Assembly: GCF_050483325.1 (NCBI RefSeq)
Contig: NZ_JBCMYF010000029.1
Location: forward strand, 1-64,000
Origin: Bacillus_P idriensis_A
Lineage (GTDB): Bacteria > Bacillota > Bacilli > Bacillales > Bacillaceae
Reading direction: 5' to 3'
DNA length: 64,000 nucleotides
Made by a program: the position numbers and the translations under genes. Below the pieces are notes generated by a model. That model had not been told where the DNA came from. It saw only the letters and a program-made list of their open reading frames with translations, and made no database searches. Of the stretch, positions 8,005 to 16,102 are shown piece after piece. Numbering within the stretch: position 1 is the first letter of the stretch; each line of letters opens with the position of its first letter.

Positions 8005-9261
8005 ATGAAAAAGCAAACGCTGATCGGAATTATTACTGCTATTAGTCTAGTATTCGTCATCATTAATTTAAGTATCATATTGAGCTCAGATCGCATAGAG
8101 CGTTCTAAAGCGCTGCATTCCTACTCCAATGTTAAAAACGGGGATTTAAAGAAACTGCTTTCTACTAAAGGAGTCGTGATCCCATCTTCAACTTACTCCA
8201 TTCAATATAATCAATCGTTAGGTCCGATTAATGAAGTCTTGGTTTCTGAGGGAGATGCAGTTTTGGCAGACGATATCCTCTTTGATTATCAAACCGGACA
8301 CATCGATGCTGAAATTGAGGAACTAGAACAGCAGATCACCAGATTGACTGCGCGTATAAGTTCTGCTGAATCTGAATTGTCCTCGCTTGAGCAGCCGCTG
8401 AGCGATGCAGAATTTGACTCTACAGCTGATTCATTTGATAACGACCCAACTGATGCAGAAGCGGCTGCTCAAAACGATAACAGCGAAGAAATAATAAGCA
8501 ATCAAATTGGCGACAAACAGGATCAAATTGAGGATCTCAACTTGCAGGAGGACGGACTGAATCAGAAAATCGCAAAGCTGCAGGGAGAGAAAGCGAAATA
8601 TACGGTTACCAGCAAGATGGATGGAACGGTCACTGAAATCAATCCATATGCACAAACTGAAAATGACTCAGTAGTCTCCATTCATTCGAATCAGCCTTTC
8701 CTGATTGAAGGAAAGCTTTCAGAAAAACAAGCGGTTAAAGTAAAAGAAGGTCAAAAAATAGTAGCAGCTGCAGAAGTATTACCTGAAACGAAAAAAGAAG
8801 GCTCGGTAAAAGAACTGATAATGGAGCCAATCGGTGTTCCATCAGTTGATGAGAAAGAGAGTTTCTATCCATTTAAAGCTGAATTGATTGAAGCTGCAGA
8901 GACATGGCATCATGGATACCATGTCAATTTAGATATCGTCCTTGATGAGCGGAATGGAGTTGTCGTCCTACCAGATTCTGCTATTCAAAAAAAAGCAGGT
9001 AAACACTATGTTTACGTGATTAAGAATGGAAGACTGGAAAAACGCACTATAAATCTCGGATTGGAAGTTAACACCCGCAACGAGGTTCTGCAAGGATTAG
9101 CACAGGGCGAGAGAATCGTCAGTTTTCCATCTGGTGATTTAAAAGATAAGATGGAGATATTCATGCCAATTCATCATCAGTATGTTGAAGAGAAAACGCT
9201 GAAAACATTTTCTGGTGAACAGATCATCCGGCTGATTTTAAGAGGGATCGTTCATAAATAA
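8005..9261 (+). CDS. HlyD-family membrane fusion / efflux adaptor, YknX-like
   Basis: The 418-residue protein has one N-terminal transmembrane helix (about 7-29), then a split lipoyl-like domain around a coiled coil (about 95-205, heptads rich in Glu, Gln and Leu, interrupted by an acidic Asp/Asn/Ala stretch), then the beta-barrel and membrane-proximal domains ending near ALAQGERI. Such adaptors link an inner-membrane ABC permease to the envelope. GGGGG lies 4 nt before ATG. No ABC ATPase or permease follows: a strong terminator comes directly after, so the YknY and YknZ counterparts must be elsewhere or absent. Confidence 0.85.
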   Translation: MKKQTLIGIITAISLVFVIINLSIILSSDRIERSKALHSYSNVKNGDLKKLLSTKGVVIPSSTYSIQYNQSLGPINEVLVSEGDAVLADDILFDYQTGHIDAEIEELEQQITRLTARISSAESELSSLEQPLSDAEFDSTADSFDNDPTDAEAAAQNDNSEEIISNQIGDKQDQIEDLNLQEDGLNQKIAKLQGEKAKYTVTSKMDGTVTEINPYAQTENDSVVSIHSNQPFLIEGKLSEKQAVKVKEGQKIVAAAEVLPETKKEGSVKELIMEPIGVPSVDEKESFYPFKAELIEAAETWHHGYHVNLDIVLDERNGVVVLPDSAIQKKAGKHYVYVIKNGRLEKRTINLGLEVNTRNEVLQGLAQGERIVSFPSGDLKDKMEIFMPIHHQYVEEKTLKTFSGEQIIRLILRGIVHK

Positions 9262-9268
9262 GAAAAAT

Positions 9269-9320
9269 AAGAGACGGAATTGGCATTGAGGGCAAAATGT
9301 TCATTCCGTCTCTTTTCTTA
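9269..9320 (+). terminator. Intrinsic terminator after the YknW/X-like pair
   Basis: AAGAGACGGAAT (9269-9280) pairs with ATTCCGTCTCTT (9303-9314) around a 22-nt loop, followed by TTCTTA. Confidence 0.85.
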
Positions 9321-9329
9321 TGGCAAATC

Positions 9330-9368
9330 TTCATAATTTCTTATTATTCCGTTTAACTTGAATTAACA
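9330..9368 (+). promoter_or_regulatory. Candidate PhoP box upstream of the GDPD gene
   Basis: Four TT-rich hexamers lie at exact 11-bp spacing: TTCATA (9330), TTATTA (9341), TTTAAC (9352) and TTAACA (9363). PhoP of Bacillus binds direct repeats of TT(A/C/T)ACA spaced by about 5 bp, and B. subtilis glpQ is a Pho-regulon gene. The last two repeats match best; the second is weak. Confidence 0.5.
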
Positions 9369-9423
9369 AACTTTCTTTATCCTTTTTTTGTAGAAGCAGA
9401 AAAAGGACAAAGAAGATGGGCAG

Positions 9424-10500
9424 ATGAAAAGGAAGAAAATGTTATGTGCAGCAATGGCAGCCTTAATGATGGGAAGTGCCGTTTCAGCTGGAAATGGACA
9501 AATCGTTTCAGCGGCTGGGCATGTCAAAGGATCAAATGAATTTGATCTTCAGGCACACCGCGGCGGAATGGGACTTACTGTGGAATCTACGATTGCATCA
9601 TTCTCTAAAGCTCTTGAACTTGGAGTGAGCACTCTTGAGCTGGATGTGCAGATTACGGAAGATCATCAGGCTGTTGTGACACATGACCGCCAGATTTCTT
9701 TGGGGAACTGTCAGGATACCGCTCCTGCATTCGCTGATGATCCTGAGTATCCATACGTTGGGAAATACATAAAAAACCTTTCGCTTGAGCAAATCCGCAC
9801 ACTTGACTGCGGTTCAAAAACGAAGCCCCAGTATCCGGGACAAGAGACCAGTCCAGGTGCTAAGATGCCGCTGCTTACCGAAGTTTTCGATTTGGTTAAA
9901 CGCTATAATGCTAAGAAAGTTCAAATGAATATTGAAACAAAGGTAGAAGCGGGTGCCCCTCATGAAACCGCTTCTCGTGAGGAATTTGTCCAAATAGTTG
10001 CAAAAGAGGTCCGCGAGGCAGGGATGCTCGATCGAGTTACGATTCAAAGCTTTGATTGGGGTTCACTGATGCGCATGCGTGAAATTGAACCAAGTCTTCC
10101 ACTCGTAGCGCTAACGAATGGTCCGCAATTTTTGCAGCCAGGCCAGCCTGGAGCATCCCCATGGCTTGGAGGAATTGACATTGATGATTTTGACGGGGAC
10201 TTAGTGGCAGCAGCCAAGTCATTTGGTGCAGACGCGATCTCGCCAGTACACGGATTTCCTCAGAACGGCAAAATCACCGATGAAAACTACGAACCGTATG
10301 TAACAAAACAAATGGTTGATGATGCACACGCAGCAGGAATGAAAGTGATTCCCTGGACAGTGGATGACATCCCGACTATGAACAAGCTGGCAGAAGATGG
10401 TGTTGACGGAATGATCACTGATTATCCCGACCGTTTGAGGGAAGTCATGGCACAGCAAGGGTTTAAGATGCCTAAAGGATATAAAGCACCAAAAAAATAA
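9424..10500 (+). CDS. Secreted glycerophosphodiester phosphodiesterase (GDPD family)
   Basis: The 358-residue protein has an N-terminal signal peptide (basic start, hydrophobic core, Ala-rich cleavage region near residue 31). The GDPD TIM barrel shows AHRGG (H45, R46), LELDVQ (E72, D74), THDRQ (H87) and a C-terminal TDYPDR. It would hydrolyse glycerophosphodiesters to glycerol-3-phosphate and an alcohol outside the cell, from phospholipid headgroups or teichoic-acid turnover. It is longer than B. subtilis GlpQ, so orthology is not claimed. The start has GGGCAG-like spacing but a weak ribosome binding site. A PhoP-box-like repeat upstream suggests phosphate-starvation control. It is a single-gene unit. 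Confidence 0.93.
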   Translation: MKRKKMLCAAMAALMMGSAVSAGNGQIVSAAGHVKGSNEFDLQAHRGGMGLTVESTIASFSKALELGVSTLELDVQITEDHQAVVTHDRQISLGNCQDTAPAFADDPEYPYVGKYIKNLSLEQIRTLDCGSKTKPQYPGQETSPGAKMPLLTEVFDLVKRYNAKKVQMNIETKVEAGAPHETASREEFVQIVAKEVREAGMLDRVTIQSFDWGSLMRMREIEPSLPLVALTNGPQFLQPGQPGASPWLGGIDIDDFDGDLVAAAKSFGADAISPVHGFPQNGKITDENYEPYVTKQMVDDAHAAGMKVIPWTVDDIPTMNKLAEDGVDGMITDYPDRLREVMAQQGFKMPKGYKAPKK

Positions 10501-10509
10501 CTGGAATTT

Positions 10510-10540
10510 GCAATCCCAATAAGAGGGGTTGCTTTTTTTT
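10510..10540 (+). terminator. Intrinsic terminator of the GDPD gene
   Basis: GCAATCCC (10510-10517) pairs with GGGGTTGC (10525-10532), followed by eight T. Confidence 0.9.
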
Positions 10541-10669
10541 GCTGGATTCGCTTAAAAGATCAGAAAATATCAGCTTTTTTTATAGACTGTATGGTATGGT
10601 TGAGAAGGAAATAAAAGGATTTTCTAGTATATTAGTAATGTAAAAAACTAGTGTTAGGAGATTTTGCGC

Positions 10670-10726
10670 ATGAACACGATTAAGAGGATCTTAAAGTACT
10701 TAAAGGGATCAGGAAAAGGGCGATAA
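10670..10726 (+). CDS. Candidate 18-residue cationic peptide
   Basis: A short frame, MNTIKRILKYLKGSGKGR, begins 10 nt after TTAGGAG, a near-perfect ribosome binding site. The peptide has seven basic and no acidic residues, and its first half has an amphipathic IxxILKYLK pattern. It lies alone between the GDPD terminator and a GNAT gene. I recognise no family. It could be a real small protein, a leader for the GNAT gene, or chance; the ribosome binding site is the main support. Confidence 0.4.
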   Translation: MNTIKRILKYLKGSGKGR

Positions 10727-10811
10727 AGGTTTTCAAAGCAACCGATGAAAAATAATTGTTTTTAGAAAATTTCTCAAAACAAATTTAACATCATGAAGTG
10801 AGGTCTGAAAA

Positions 10812-11354
10812 ATGAATAATTGCTGGGAAGGGAAATTAGTTCGGCTGAGGCCCGTGCAGCTGTCTGATTGGGAGAAATTTCATCATGATGGACTAGATTC
10901 AGAAACAGCAAGGTTAAATGATGCAATATATGGGCCGAGATCAAAAGAGGGAACTAGAAAATGGACAGAGGAAGAGACAAGTAAAGGCTGGGATGGACAT
11001 CGTGTCAGGCTTGCTATTGAAAACTTCGATGGGGATTTAGTCGGCTGTTTAAATACTGACAAATGCGACCCGCGAAATGGGACGTTTAGTTATGGTATCA
11101 GTCTTTTCCGTGAGCATTGGAAAAAAGGATACGCAAGCGATGCCATAAAGGTTTTATTGCGCTATTTTTTTAATGAACTCCGTTATGAAAAAGTAAATGC
11201 CTATGTTTACAGCTTTAATGAAGCATCAATTCGGCTTCATAACCGTCTTGGATTTATGGAGGAAGGGCGTTTGCGTCATATGGTTTATACAAACGGAAAG
11301 CACTGGGATATGATGGTTTTTGGTTTGACAAAACAAGAATTTATTTCTTTGTAA
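10812..11354 (+). CDS. GNAT-family N-acetyltransferase (RimJ/RimL type)
   Basis: The 180-residue protein is a GNAT fold. It has an N-terminal LVRLRPVQLSDW strand-helix, the central beta strand FSYGISLFREHWKKGYASDAI with the acetyl-CoA loop (about 97-115), and the late NEASIRLHNRLGFMEEGRLR segment (about 140-160) typical of RimJ/RimL-like enzymes. It would transfer acetyl from acetyl-CoA to an amine of a small molecule or protein N-terminus. GTGAGG precedes the ATG. The substrate is not predictable. Confidence 0.9.
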   Translation: MNNCWEGKLVRLRPVQLSDWEKFHHDGLDSETARLNDAIYGPRSKEGTRKWTEEETSKGWDGHRVRLAIENFDGDLVGCLNTDKCDPRNGTFSYGISLFREHWKKGYASDAIKVLLRYFFNELRYEKVNAYVYSFNEASIRLHNRLGFMEEGRLRHMVYTNGKHWDMMVFGLTKQEFISL

Positions 11355-11384
11355 AATAAAAGCACTTTTATCTGATTTTAAGCT

Positions 11385-11419
11385 GAACGGCTGCCTTCCA
11401 TCAAGGAGGGCAGCCGTTC
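11385..11419. terminator. Hairpin between convergent GNAT and ABC exporter genes
   Basis: GAACGGCTGCC (11385-11395) pairs with GGCAGCCGTTC (11409-11419), extended by CTTCC/GGAGG-type pairing inside. It is a strong stem with only modest T-rich flanks, placed between two convergent stops. Confidence 0.75.
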
Positions 11420-11424
11420 GTTGT

Positions 11425-13167
11425 CTAAATAGATAGATCAAATTGTTTTGCATAAAGGTGTGAATAAGCTCCGTTAAGTGCCAGCAATGATTCATGAGTC
11501 CCTTGTTCTGCGATGCCATTTTCATTTAAGACAACAATTCGATTCGCATGGCGGATCGTTGAAAGACGATGGGCAATCACAATCGTTGTACGTCCTTTTG
11601 CTAACCGCTCAAGTGACCCCTTTATGATGCTTTCACTTTCGTTATCAAGCGCACTAGTAGCTTCATCTAAAATGAGAATAGGAGGATTTTTCAGAAATAC
11701 ACGAGCGATGCTCAGCCGCTGCTTTTGGCCTCCTGACAGTTTGACACCCCGTTGTCCGATTTCGGAGCGGTAGCCATTTGGCAATGCCGTGATAAAGCCA
11801 TGTGCATTGGCAAGCTTTGCTGCTTCTATAATTTCATTGTCACTCGCTTCCGGATCTCCATAGCGAATGTTATCCATCACTGTTCCTGAAAAAAGGTAAA
11901 CATCCTGCTGTACAATCCCAATGTTCTTTCTTAATGACTGCAGATCAAGATCGCGGACATCGACTCCATCTATAAAAATGCTCCCGCCTGTTACATCATA
12001 AAAGCGGGGGATGAGTGAGCAGAAAGTCGTTTTCCCGGCGCCAGACGGACCAACTAGCGCAATGTATTCTCCAGGAATTATTTGAAGAGACAGGTTTTCT
12101 ATGACATTGTTCAAATTTTCCTCGTAACTAAACGAAACTTGATTGAATGTAATTTCACCAGAAACGTCTGACAAGGTCACAGGATCCGGTTTGTTTTCAA
12201 TGTCAGGCTTCAGATTCATGATTTCCATAAAGCGCTGAAAGCCAGTGATTCCTTCCTGAAGCTGAGTGCTCATATGAGTCAATCGCTGAATTGGCTCAAT
12301 CATAAAGCTGATATACAGTAAAAAAGTAATTAAATCTGCTAAATCTAATGTTTTGTTCACGATACTGGCACTGCCGAAAATAATGACTGTGATAGTAATC
12401 AGCTGGATAATGGTTTCAAAACTATTGTATAACAGTGCCTCAGCTTTATAAGTATTCTTTCGGCTGTTAAGAAATCGATTATTTTCCCGGTCAAACTTTT
12501 CAATCTCTATTTGCTCATTGGCAAAAGATTTAACAGTACGAATTCCAGATAAACTATCTTCTGTCTGTGCGTTTACGTCTGCGATTCTTTCTTTATTGTC
12601 GCGTAAAGCCTTGTTCAGCATTTTATTAAAATACAAAGCAAATACACCTAAAAATGGAAGAAAGCAGAAGACAGCAATCGTCAATGGCGCGTTAATAAAA
12701 AACAAAATGACAAATGCTCCGATAAAACGGACAACGTATTTGACGTAGTCCTCAGGTCCATGATGGTAAAGCTCGGAAAGGAGCAGCAGGTCATTCGTTA
12801 TTCGGGACATCAGCTGTCCTGTCTTTTCTTTATCATAAAAGCTAAACGAAAGCTTCTGCATGTGGGCAAACAGCTCACTGCGCATATCACTCTCCATCCG
12901 CGCACCTATTTCATGACCTTTAAAGTCTACAAAATAGTTTCCGAGATTCTGAATGGCGGTTAACAAAAGCATGAGCCCGCCGATCCAATACACTTTATTC
13001 AGTGCAATCGACAAGTTGCCTTCTAGAACATCCTTCGTAATATACCTGACAAGCAGCGGAAACACCAAAGTCACAGCTGATACAATAAAAGCGCACGCCA
13101 ATACTGAAAGAAACAGTCTTAAATAAGGTTTATAATAAGAGAAAAATTTTTTGACTGGAAAACGCAT
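11425..13167 (-). CDS. ABC exporter, fused permease and ATPase
   Basis: The 580-residue half-transporter has six membrane helices in its first 310 residues (ABC type I exporter fold). The nucleotide-binding domain follows: Walker A GPSGAGKT (about 375), Q-loop IVQQDVYLFSG, signature LSGGQKQR, Walker B ILILDEATSALD and H-loop IAHRLST. It would work as a homodimer exporting lipids, drugs or peptides. Length and layout resemble B. subtilis YgaD-like exporters. AAGGGG precedes the ATG. A short frame with a perfect ribosome binding site lies just upstream on the same strand, so the exporter may have a cognate peptide or a leader. Confidence 0.93.
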   Translation of the reverse strand: MRFPVKKFFSYYKPYLRLFLSVLACAFIVSAVTLVFPLLVRYITKDVLEGNLSIALNKVYWIGGLMLLLTAIQNLGNYFVDFKGHEIGARMESDMRSELFAHMQKLSFSFYDKEKTGQLMSRITNDLLLLSELYHHGPEDYVKYVVRFIGAFVILFFINAPLTIAVFCFLPFLGVFALYFNKMLNKALRDNKERIADVNAQTEDSLSGIRTVKSFANEQIEIEKFDRENNRFLNSRKNTYKAEALLYNSFETIIQLITITVIIFGSASIVNKTLDLADLITFLLYISFMIEPIQRLTHMSTQLQEGITGFQRFMEIMNLKPDIENKPDPVTLSDVSGEITFNQVSFSYEENLNNVIENLSLQIIPGEYIALVGPSGAGKTTFCSLIPRFYDVTGGSIFIDGVDVRDLDLQSLRKNIGIVQQDVYLFSGTVMDNIRYGDPEASDNEIIEAAKLANAHGFITALPNGYRSEIGQRGVKLSGGQKQRLSIARVFLKNPPILILDEATSALDNESESIIKGSLERLAKGRTTIVIAHRLSTIRHANRIVVLNENGIAEQGTHESLLALNGAYSHLYAKQFDLSI

Positions 13168-13226
13168 GATTTACCCCTTTTTGTGTTATTTAATTACACA
13201 TATAAGGGGAGGGAACACCGTTTACA

Positions 13227-13283
13227 TTAAGAAAGTGTTTCACCCTCATATGCTGGTGCTGTTTGATTTGTCATGTTTTTCAT
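13227..13283 (-). CDS. Candidate 18-residue peptide upstream of the ABC exporter
   Basis: On the minus strand AAGGAGGC (13291-13298) lies about 8 nt ahead of an ATG that opens MKNMTNQTAPAYEGETLS. The stop is about 59 bp upstream of the exporter start, in the same direction. The ribosome binding site is among the best in the window. The peptide has no leader-peptide double-glycine motif and is mildly acidic. It may be a regulatory leader, a small signalling or exported peptide, or a chance frame. I recognise no homologue. Confidence 0.5.
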   Translation of the reverse strand: MKNMTNQTAPAYEGETLS

Positions 13284-13525
13284 TTAAATGGCCTCCTTGT
13301 ATGTTAGTACTATTATTGTAAGCGATTTTATAAAGAAATGAACGTAAAAATTATTTTATTGGTTCATAAGTCAAGACTTTAGGCCATTCACCCATTCCGT
13401 TTTTATAGAATACATTGCAGCATGTGAATACTTTATAAATTCTAAGGAAGCAGGTTGAATGTATTTTCATTACCCACCAAATCCGTACAATGAACTTGAC
13501 TTCTTCTGGAGAGTAGGGGGACTTG
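13284..13525. other. Intergenic stretch with no recognised gene
   Basis: Between the exporter leader and array 2 I see only the upstream region of the leader. A 61-codon minus-strand frame (13351-13536) has no ribosome binding site and no family resemblance. Confidence 0.5.
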
Positions 13526-13800
13526 GTTGATTCCACTTTTCAGTTCAAAAACCTATATTGTGGAATCATAACATGCGGTTGATTCCACTCTTCCGTGCAA
13601 AAACTTAAATGGCGGAATCATATCGTGTGGTTAATTCCACTCTTCCGTGCAAAAACTTAAAAGGTGGAATCATAACATGCGGCTGATTCCACTCTTCCGT
13701 GCAAAAACCTAAATTGTGGAGTCATAACATGCGGTTGATTCCACTTTTCAGTTCAACAACCTAAAATGTGGAATAATAGCGTGCATTTGATTCTACTTTT
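13526..13800. repeat. 52-bp tandem repeat array 2 (about 5 units)
   Basis: Five units plus a decayed sixth repeat with an exact 52-bp period. Each has TGATTCCAC, a 23-bp conserved stretch containing CAAAAACCTA or CAAAAACTTA, GTGGAATCA, and an 11-bp linker such as TAACATGCGGT before the next unit (13560-13568, 13569-13579, 13580-13588). The inverted motif GTGGAATCA-N11-TGATTCCAC is the same as in array 1, while the sequence between the hairpins differs. The final unit decays at about 13790. Confidence 0.93.
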
Positions 13801-13865
13801 CTGCACAATAACCCTATTTATAGGGTATACAAAAACAAATATCTATACGAAAACAGTCTTCTTTT

Positions 13866-13905
13866 AAAACCACCATTTGGGGACTTGATGGTGGTTTTTG
13901 TGTTT
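13866..13905 (+). terminator. Orphan intrinsic terminator downstream of array 2
   Basis: AAAACCACCAT (13866-13876) pairs perfectly with ATGGTGGTTTT (13888-13898), followed by TGTGTTTTATTT on the plus strand. No plus-strand gene lies upstream within 2 kb; only array 2 does. Confidence 0.8.
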
Positions 13906-14084
13906 TATTTACATAATATAATTGCAGATTTATATGATTACTATAATAATAGAAGGATTATTGATCGGTAAAAGAGAAATGTTCATATTTAAACCTGCAA
14001 AAACGACAATTTTTTGAATCAGATTTTATCGGAAGTGTTCTGATGAAAATAGCAAATAAGATCGAAAATGCAAAAGAGGTGTTG

Positions 14085-14588
14085 ATGTTGAATGGCAATC
14101 AAACAATTAAAATCTACAAAGACCACCTGCGGGATTTTTCGGAGGCTCAATTAAGACATATTTCTGCAGAAGGGACTTGGTCTATCGGACAAATGTATCT
14201 TCACTTGATTGAGGTTGCGTTTGAGTATCTTGATAATATTGAAGCTTGTGCAGCAGCAAATGAAGAGCAAAAACTTGGGAAGACCGAAGCCGGTGAGAAT
14301 TTATACAGACGAGGCGGTTTTCCAGCCATTAAAATCAAATTGTCCGATGATCCCGGAAACACACCAAGCAATAGCAAAAGGAAAGAGGAGCTTATGCAGG
14401 GGCTCATTCAAGTAGAAGAGAAAATGGAAGAGTGGGAAGGGAAGGCAGATGCGATAAACCCAAATTTCAAAGTAAAACATGGGGGATTCGGGTGGCTCAA
14501 TGCAAGGGAATGGTTTGATCTAGTCGACATGCATTTTCGTCATCATTTAAGACAGAAGAAAGAATTGGAAGAAAAGCTTGAGAACTGA
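14085..14588 (+). CDS. DinB-family protein
   Basis: The product of 167 residues (ATG 14085) has the DinB/YfiT four-helix pattern. It has an early histidine in GQMYLHLIEVAFEYL and a C-terminal cluster DMHFRHHLRQKKELE that supplies the usual metal-binding histidines. Members bind a divalent metal, and some act as thiol transferases; most have unknown substrates. I prefer the start at 14085 because AGAGG lies 5 nt upstream; an in-frame ATG at 14043 has no clear site. It stands alone, about 120 bp ahead of a VOC gene. Confidence 0.85.
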   Translation: MLNGNQTIKIYKDHLRDFSEAQLRHISAEGTWSIGQMYLHLIEVAFEYLDNIEACAAANEEQKLGKTEAGENLYRRGGFPAIKIKLSDDPGNTPSNSKRKEELMQGLIQVEEKMEEWEGKADAINPNFKVKHGGFGWLNAREWFDLVDMHFRHHLRQKKELEEKLEN

Positions 14589-14711
14589 ATGGACTAGAAA
14601 AATGGTCTATTAACAGCCTGGAATATTTACATGAAATTACTGGACAGTCACCATTCTTAATCTTATTTCAAATATGAATGTAATACATAAATAATCCTGG
14701 AGGTGTTTTTT

Positions 14712-15065
14712 TTGAACAGACCTATATTAAATCAAATCGGAACAGTCTTTATTCCAGTCAGCAATATCGTGCAATCACGGGATTGGTATTGTGATATTTT
14801 AGGTGCAGAAGCTGATGGAGAAATACAGTTTGGGCATATTTATGTTTTACCCATGAAAGGTACAGGTATTGTTTTAGACAGCAAGATTTATACAAAACAG
14901 AATATAATCAAAACTCCCTTATTCCACTTCAATACAGAAAATATTGAGGAAGCTTATACCTATATGAAGAAAAAGAAAGTTGATGTGATAACGGAAATTG
15001 AACATCATCATTATTTTAATTTCAGAGATCCAGATGGAAATCATTTGATGATATGTAAGTGTTAA
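14712..15065 (+). CDS. VOC (glyoxalase/bleomycin-resistance fold) protein
   Basis: The product of 117 residues shows the vicinal oxygen chelate pattern. IGTVFIPVSNIVQSRDWYCDILG opens the first module and NFRDPDGNHLMICKC closes the second. Members are metal-dependent isomerases, dioxygenases or drug-binding proteins. The start is probably TTG 14712, because GGAGG (14699-14703) sits 8 nt upstream, while the alternative GTG at 14703 overlaps that site. The first-module histidine is not obvious, so metal binding is uncertain. Confidence 0.85.
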   Translation: MNRPILNQIGTVFIPVSNIVQSRDWYCDILGAEADGEIQFGHIYVLPMKGTGIVLDSKIYTKQNIIKTPLFHFNTENIEEAYTYMKKKKVDVITEIEHHHYFNFRDPDGNHLMICKC

Positions 15066-15163
15066 ATGATATTAAAAATCGGCCCTTTAAACTGAAGAAC
15101 CAGCTTTTCGAAGAACTCTTTTAAGTGTCAAATAGGCTCTTATCCCTTTCTCTACAATCAGAC

Positions 15164-15190
15164 AGACTCTCCAATGAGTCTTTTTTTTTT
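15164..15190 (+). terminator. Intrinsic terminator
   Basis: AGACTC (15164-15169) pairs with GAGTCT (15176-15181), followed by about ten T. It ends transcription from the VOC gene about 100 bp after its stop. Confidence 0.85.
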
Positions 15191-15337
15191 ACTTAATTGA
15201 ACAATAAATTAATTTATTTAATTTGAAAGTTAATTTATTGAATTAAAATATAAATTTTACTAAATAATTTTAAGTGTTTATTTGAAAAATGAAAGATGTG
15301 GTGTAAGATGTGGTTAAACGAAAGAAAGGAGAACAGT

Positions 15338-15712
15338 ATGTCGTATCCTTTACTCACTAATTGTCCTGTTTGCAGGAAGGCGCTTAAAATTACTAAGCTG
15401 CAGTGTAACCATTGTCAGACAACGGTAGAAAATGAATTTGAAGTTTCAAGGCTGGCGGCTCTCGGTCAGGAACAGCTGCATTTTATTGAGATTTTTCTTA
15501 AATGCCGTGGAAATATTAAAGAGGTCGAGAAGGAGCTCGGAATTTCTTATCCGACTGTCAGAGGAAAATTAGATGAAATTATCTCTGCTTTGGGGTATTC
15601 CTCTCATAAGAAACAGGAAGTTGATAAGAAAAAAATTGTATCGTTATTGGAAAAAGGCGAAATTACGGCAGATAAAGCCATTCAGTTATTAAAAGAGGGG
15701 GAAGAATCATGA
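15338..15712 (+). CDS. DUF2089-family zinc-ribbon / helix-turn-helix protein
   Basis: The product of about 124 residues opens with a zinc ribbon (C9, C12, C23, C26). A helix-turn-helix-like region follows (ERELGISYPTVRG-type, here KEVEKELGISYPTVRGKLDEII), then a C-terminal SHOCT-like helix pair, LEKGEITADKAIQLLKEGEE. This is the DUF2089 layout, likely a DNA-binding regulator. The start is ATG 15338, with AAAGGAG upstream. Its stop overlaps the next start by 4 bp. It heads a three-gene operon. An AT-rich inverted repeat (CAATAAATTAA / TTAATTTATTG) lies upstream and may be its operator. Confidence 0.85.
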   Translation: MSYPLLTNCPVCRKALKITKLQCNHCQTTVENEFEVSRLAALGQEQLHFIEIFLKCRGNIKEVEKELGISYPTVRGKLDEIISALGYSSHKKQEVDKKKIVSLLEKGEITADKAIQLLKEGEES

Positions 15713-16098
15713 AGGACGAAATTTCTAGAGTCTTAACGCTGATGGAGGAAGGTAAGATTGATAAGGAAAAAGCAAGTGAATTAATTACTATTTTAAAAGG
15801 TAAAGACCAGCCGGAACTAGTGACAATAAAAAAAGAAGTCCCGTATGGAAATAAAATGTTAAAGGTTCGTGTGACCTCAGATGAAGGTGACAATGTAAAT
15901 GTGAATTTACCAATTAATCTTGTAAAGGCTGTTTTAAAAGTAGGTACAAATATTGCTGAAAAAATACCTGAAGCAGAAAAATATGTAAAAGATATTAACG
16001 TGGACCTGCTCATCGAAGCAATTGAAAACGAATTGGACGGAAAGATTGTTGACATCACATCGGCTAACGGTGATAAAGTTCTTGTGGTCATTGAGTAG
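15709..16098 (+). CDS. SHOCT-like / YvlB N-terminal-domain protein
   Basis: The 129-residue protein starts with ISRVLTLMEEGKIDKEKASELITIL, the short helical hairpin seen at the N-terminus of YvlB and LiaX-type proteins and, in variant form, at the C-terminus of the preceding gene product. A beta-rich region of about 90 residues follows, with VKVTSDEGDNVNVNLPINLVK-like composition. It overlaps its upstream neighbour by 4 bp (ATGA) with GGGGGAAG as ribosome binding site. The pair probably work together, perhaps through the shared hairpin. The function is unknown. Confidence 0.8.
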   Translation: MKDEISRVLTLMEEGKIDKEKASELITILKGKDQPELVTIKKEVPYGNKMLKVRVTSDEGDNVNVNLPINLVKAVLKVGTNIAEKIPEAEKYVKDINVDLLIEAIENELDGKIVDITSANGDKVLVVIE

Positions 16099-16102
16099 TT
16101 TT

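Noticed and set aside
13351..13536. 61-codon minus-strand frame
   Set aside because: No ribosome binding site, overlaps array 2, no family resemblance.
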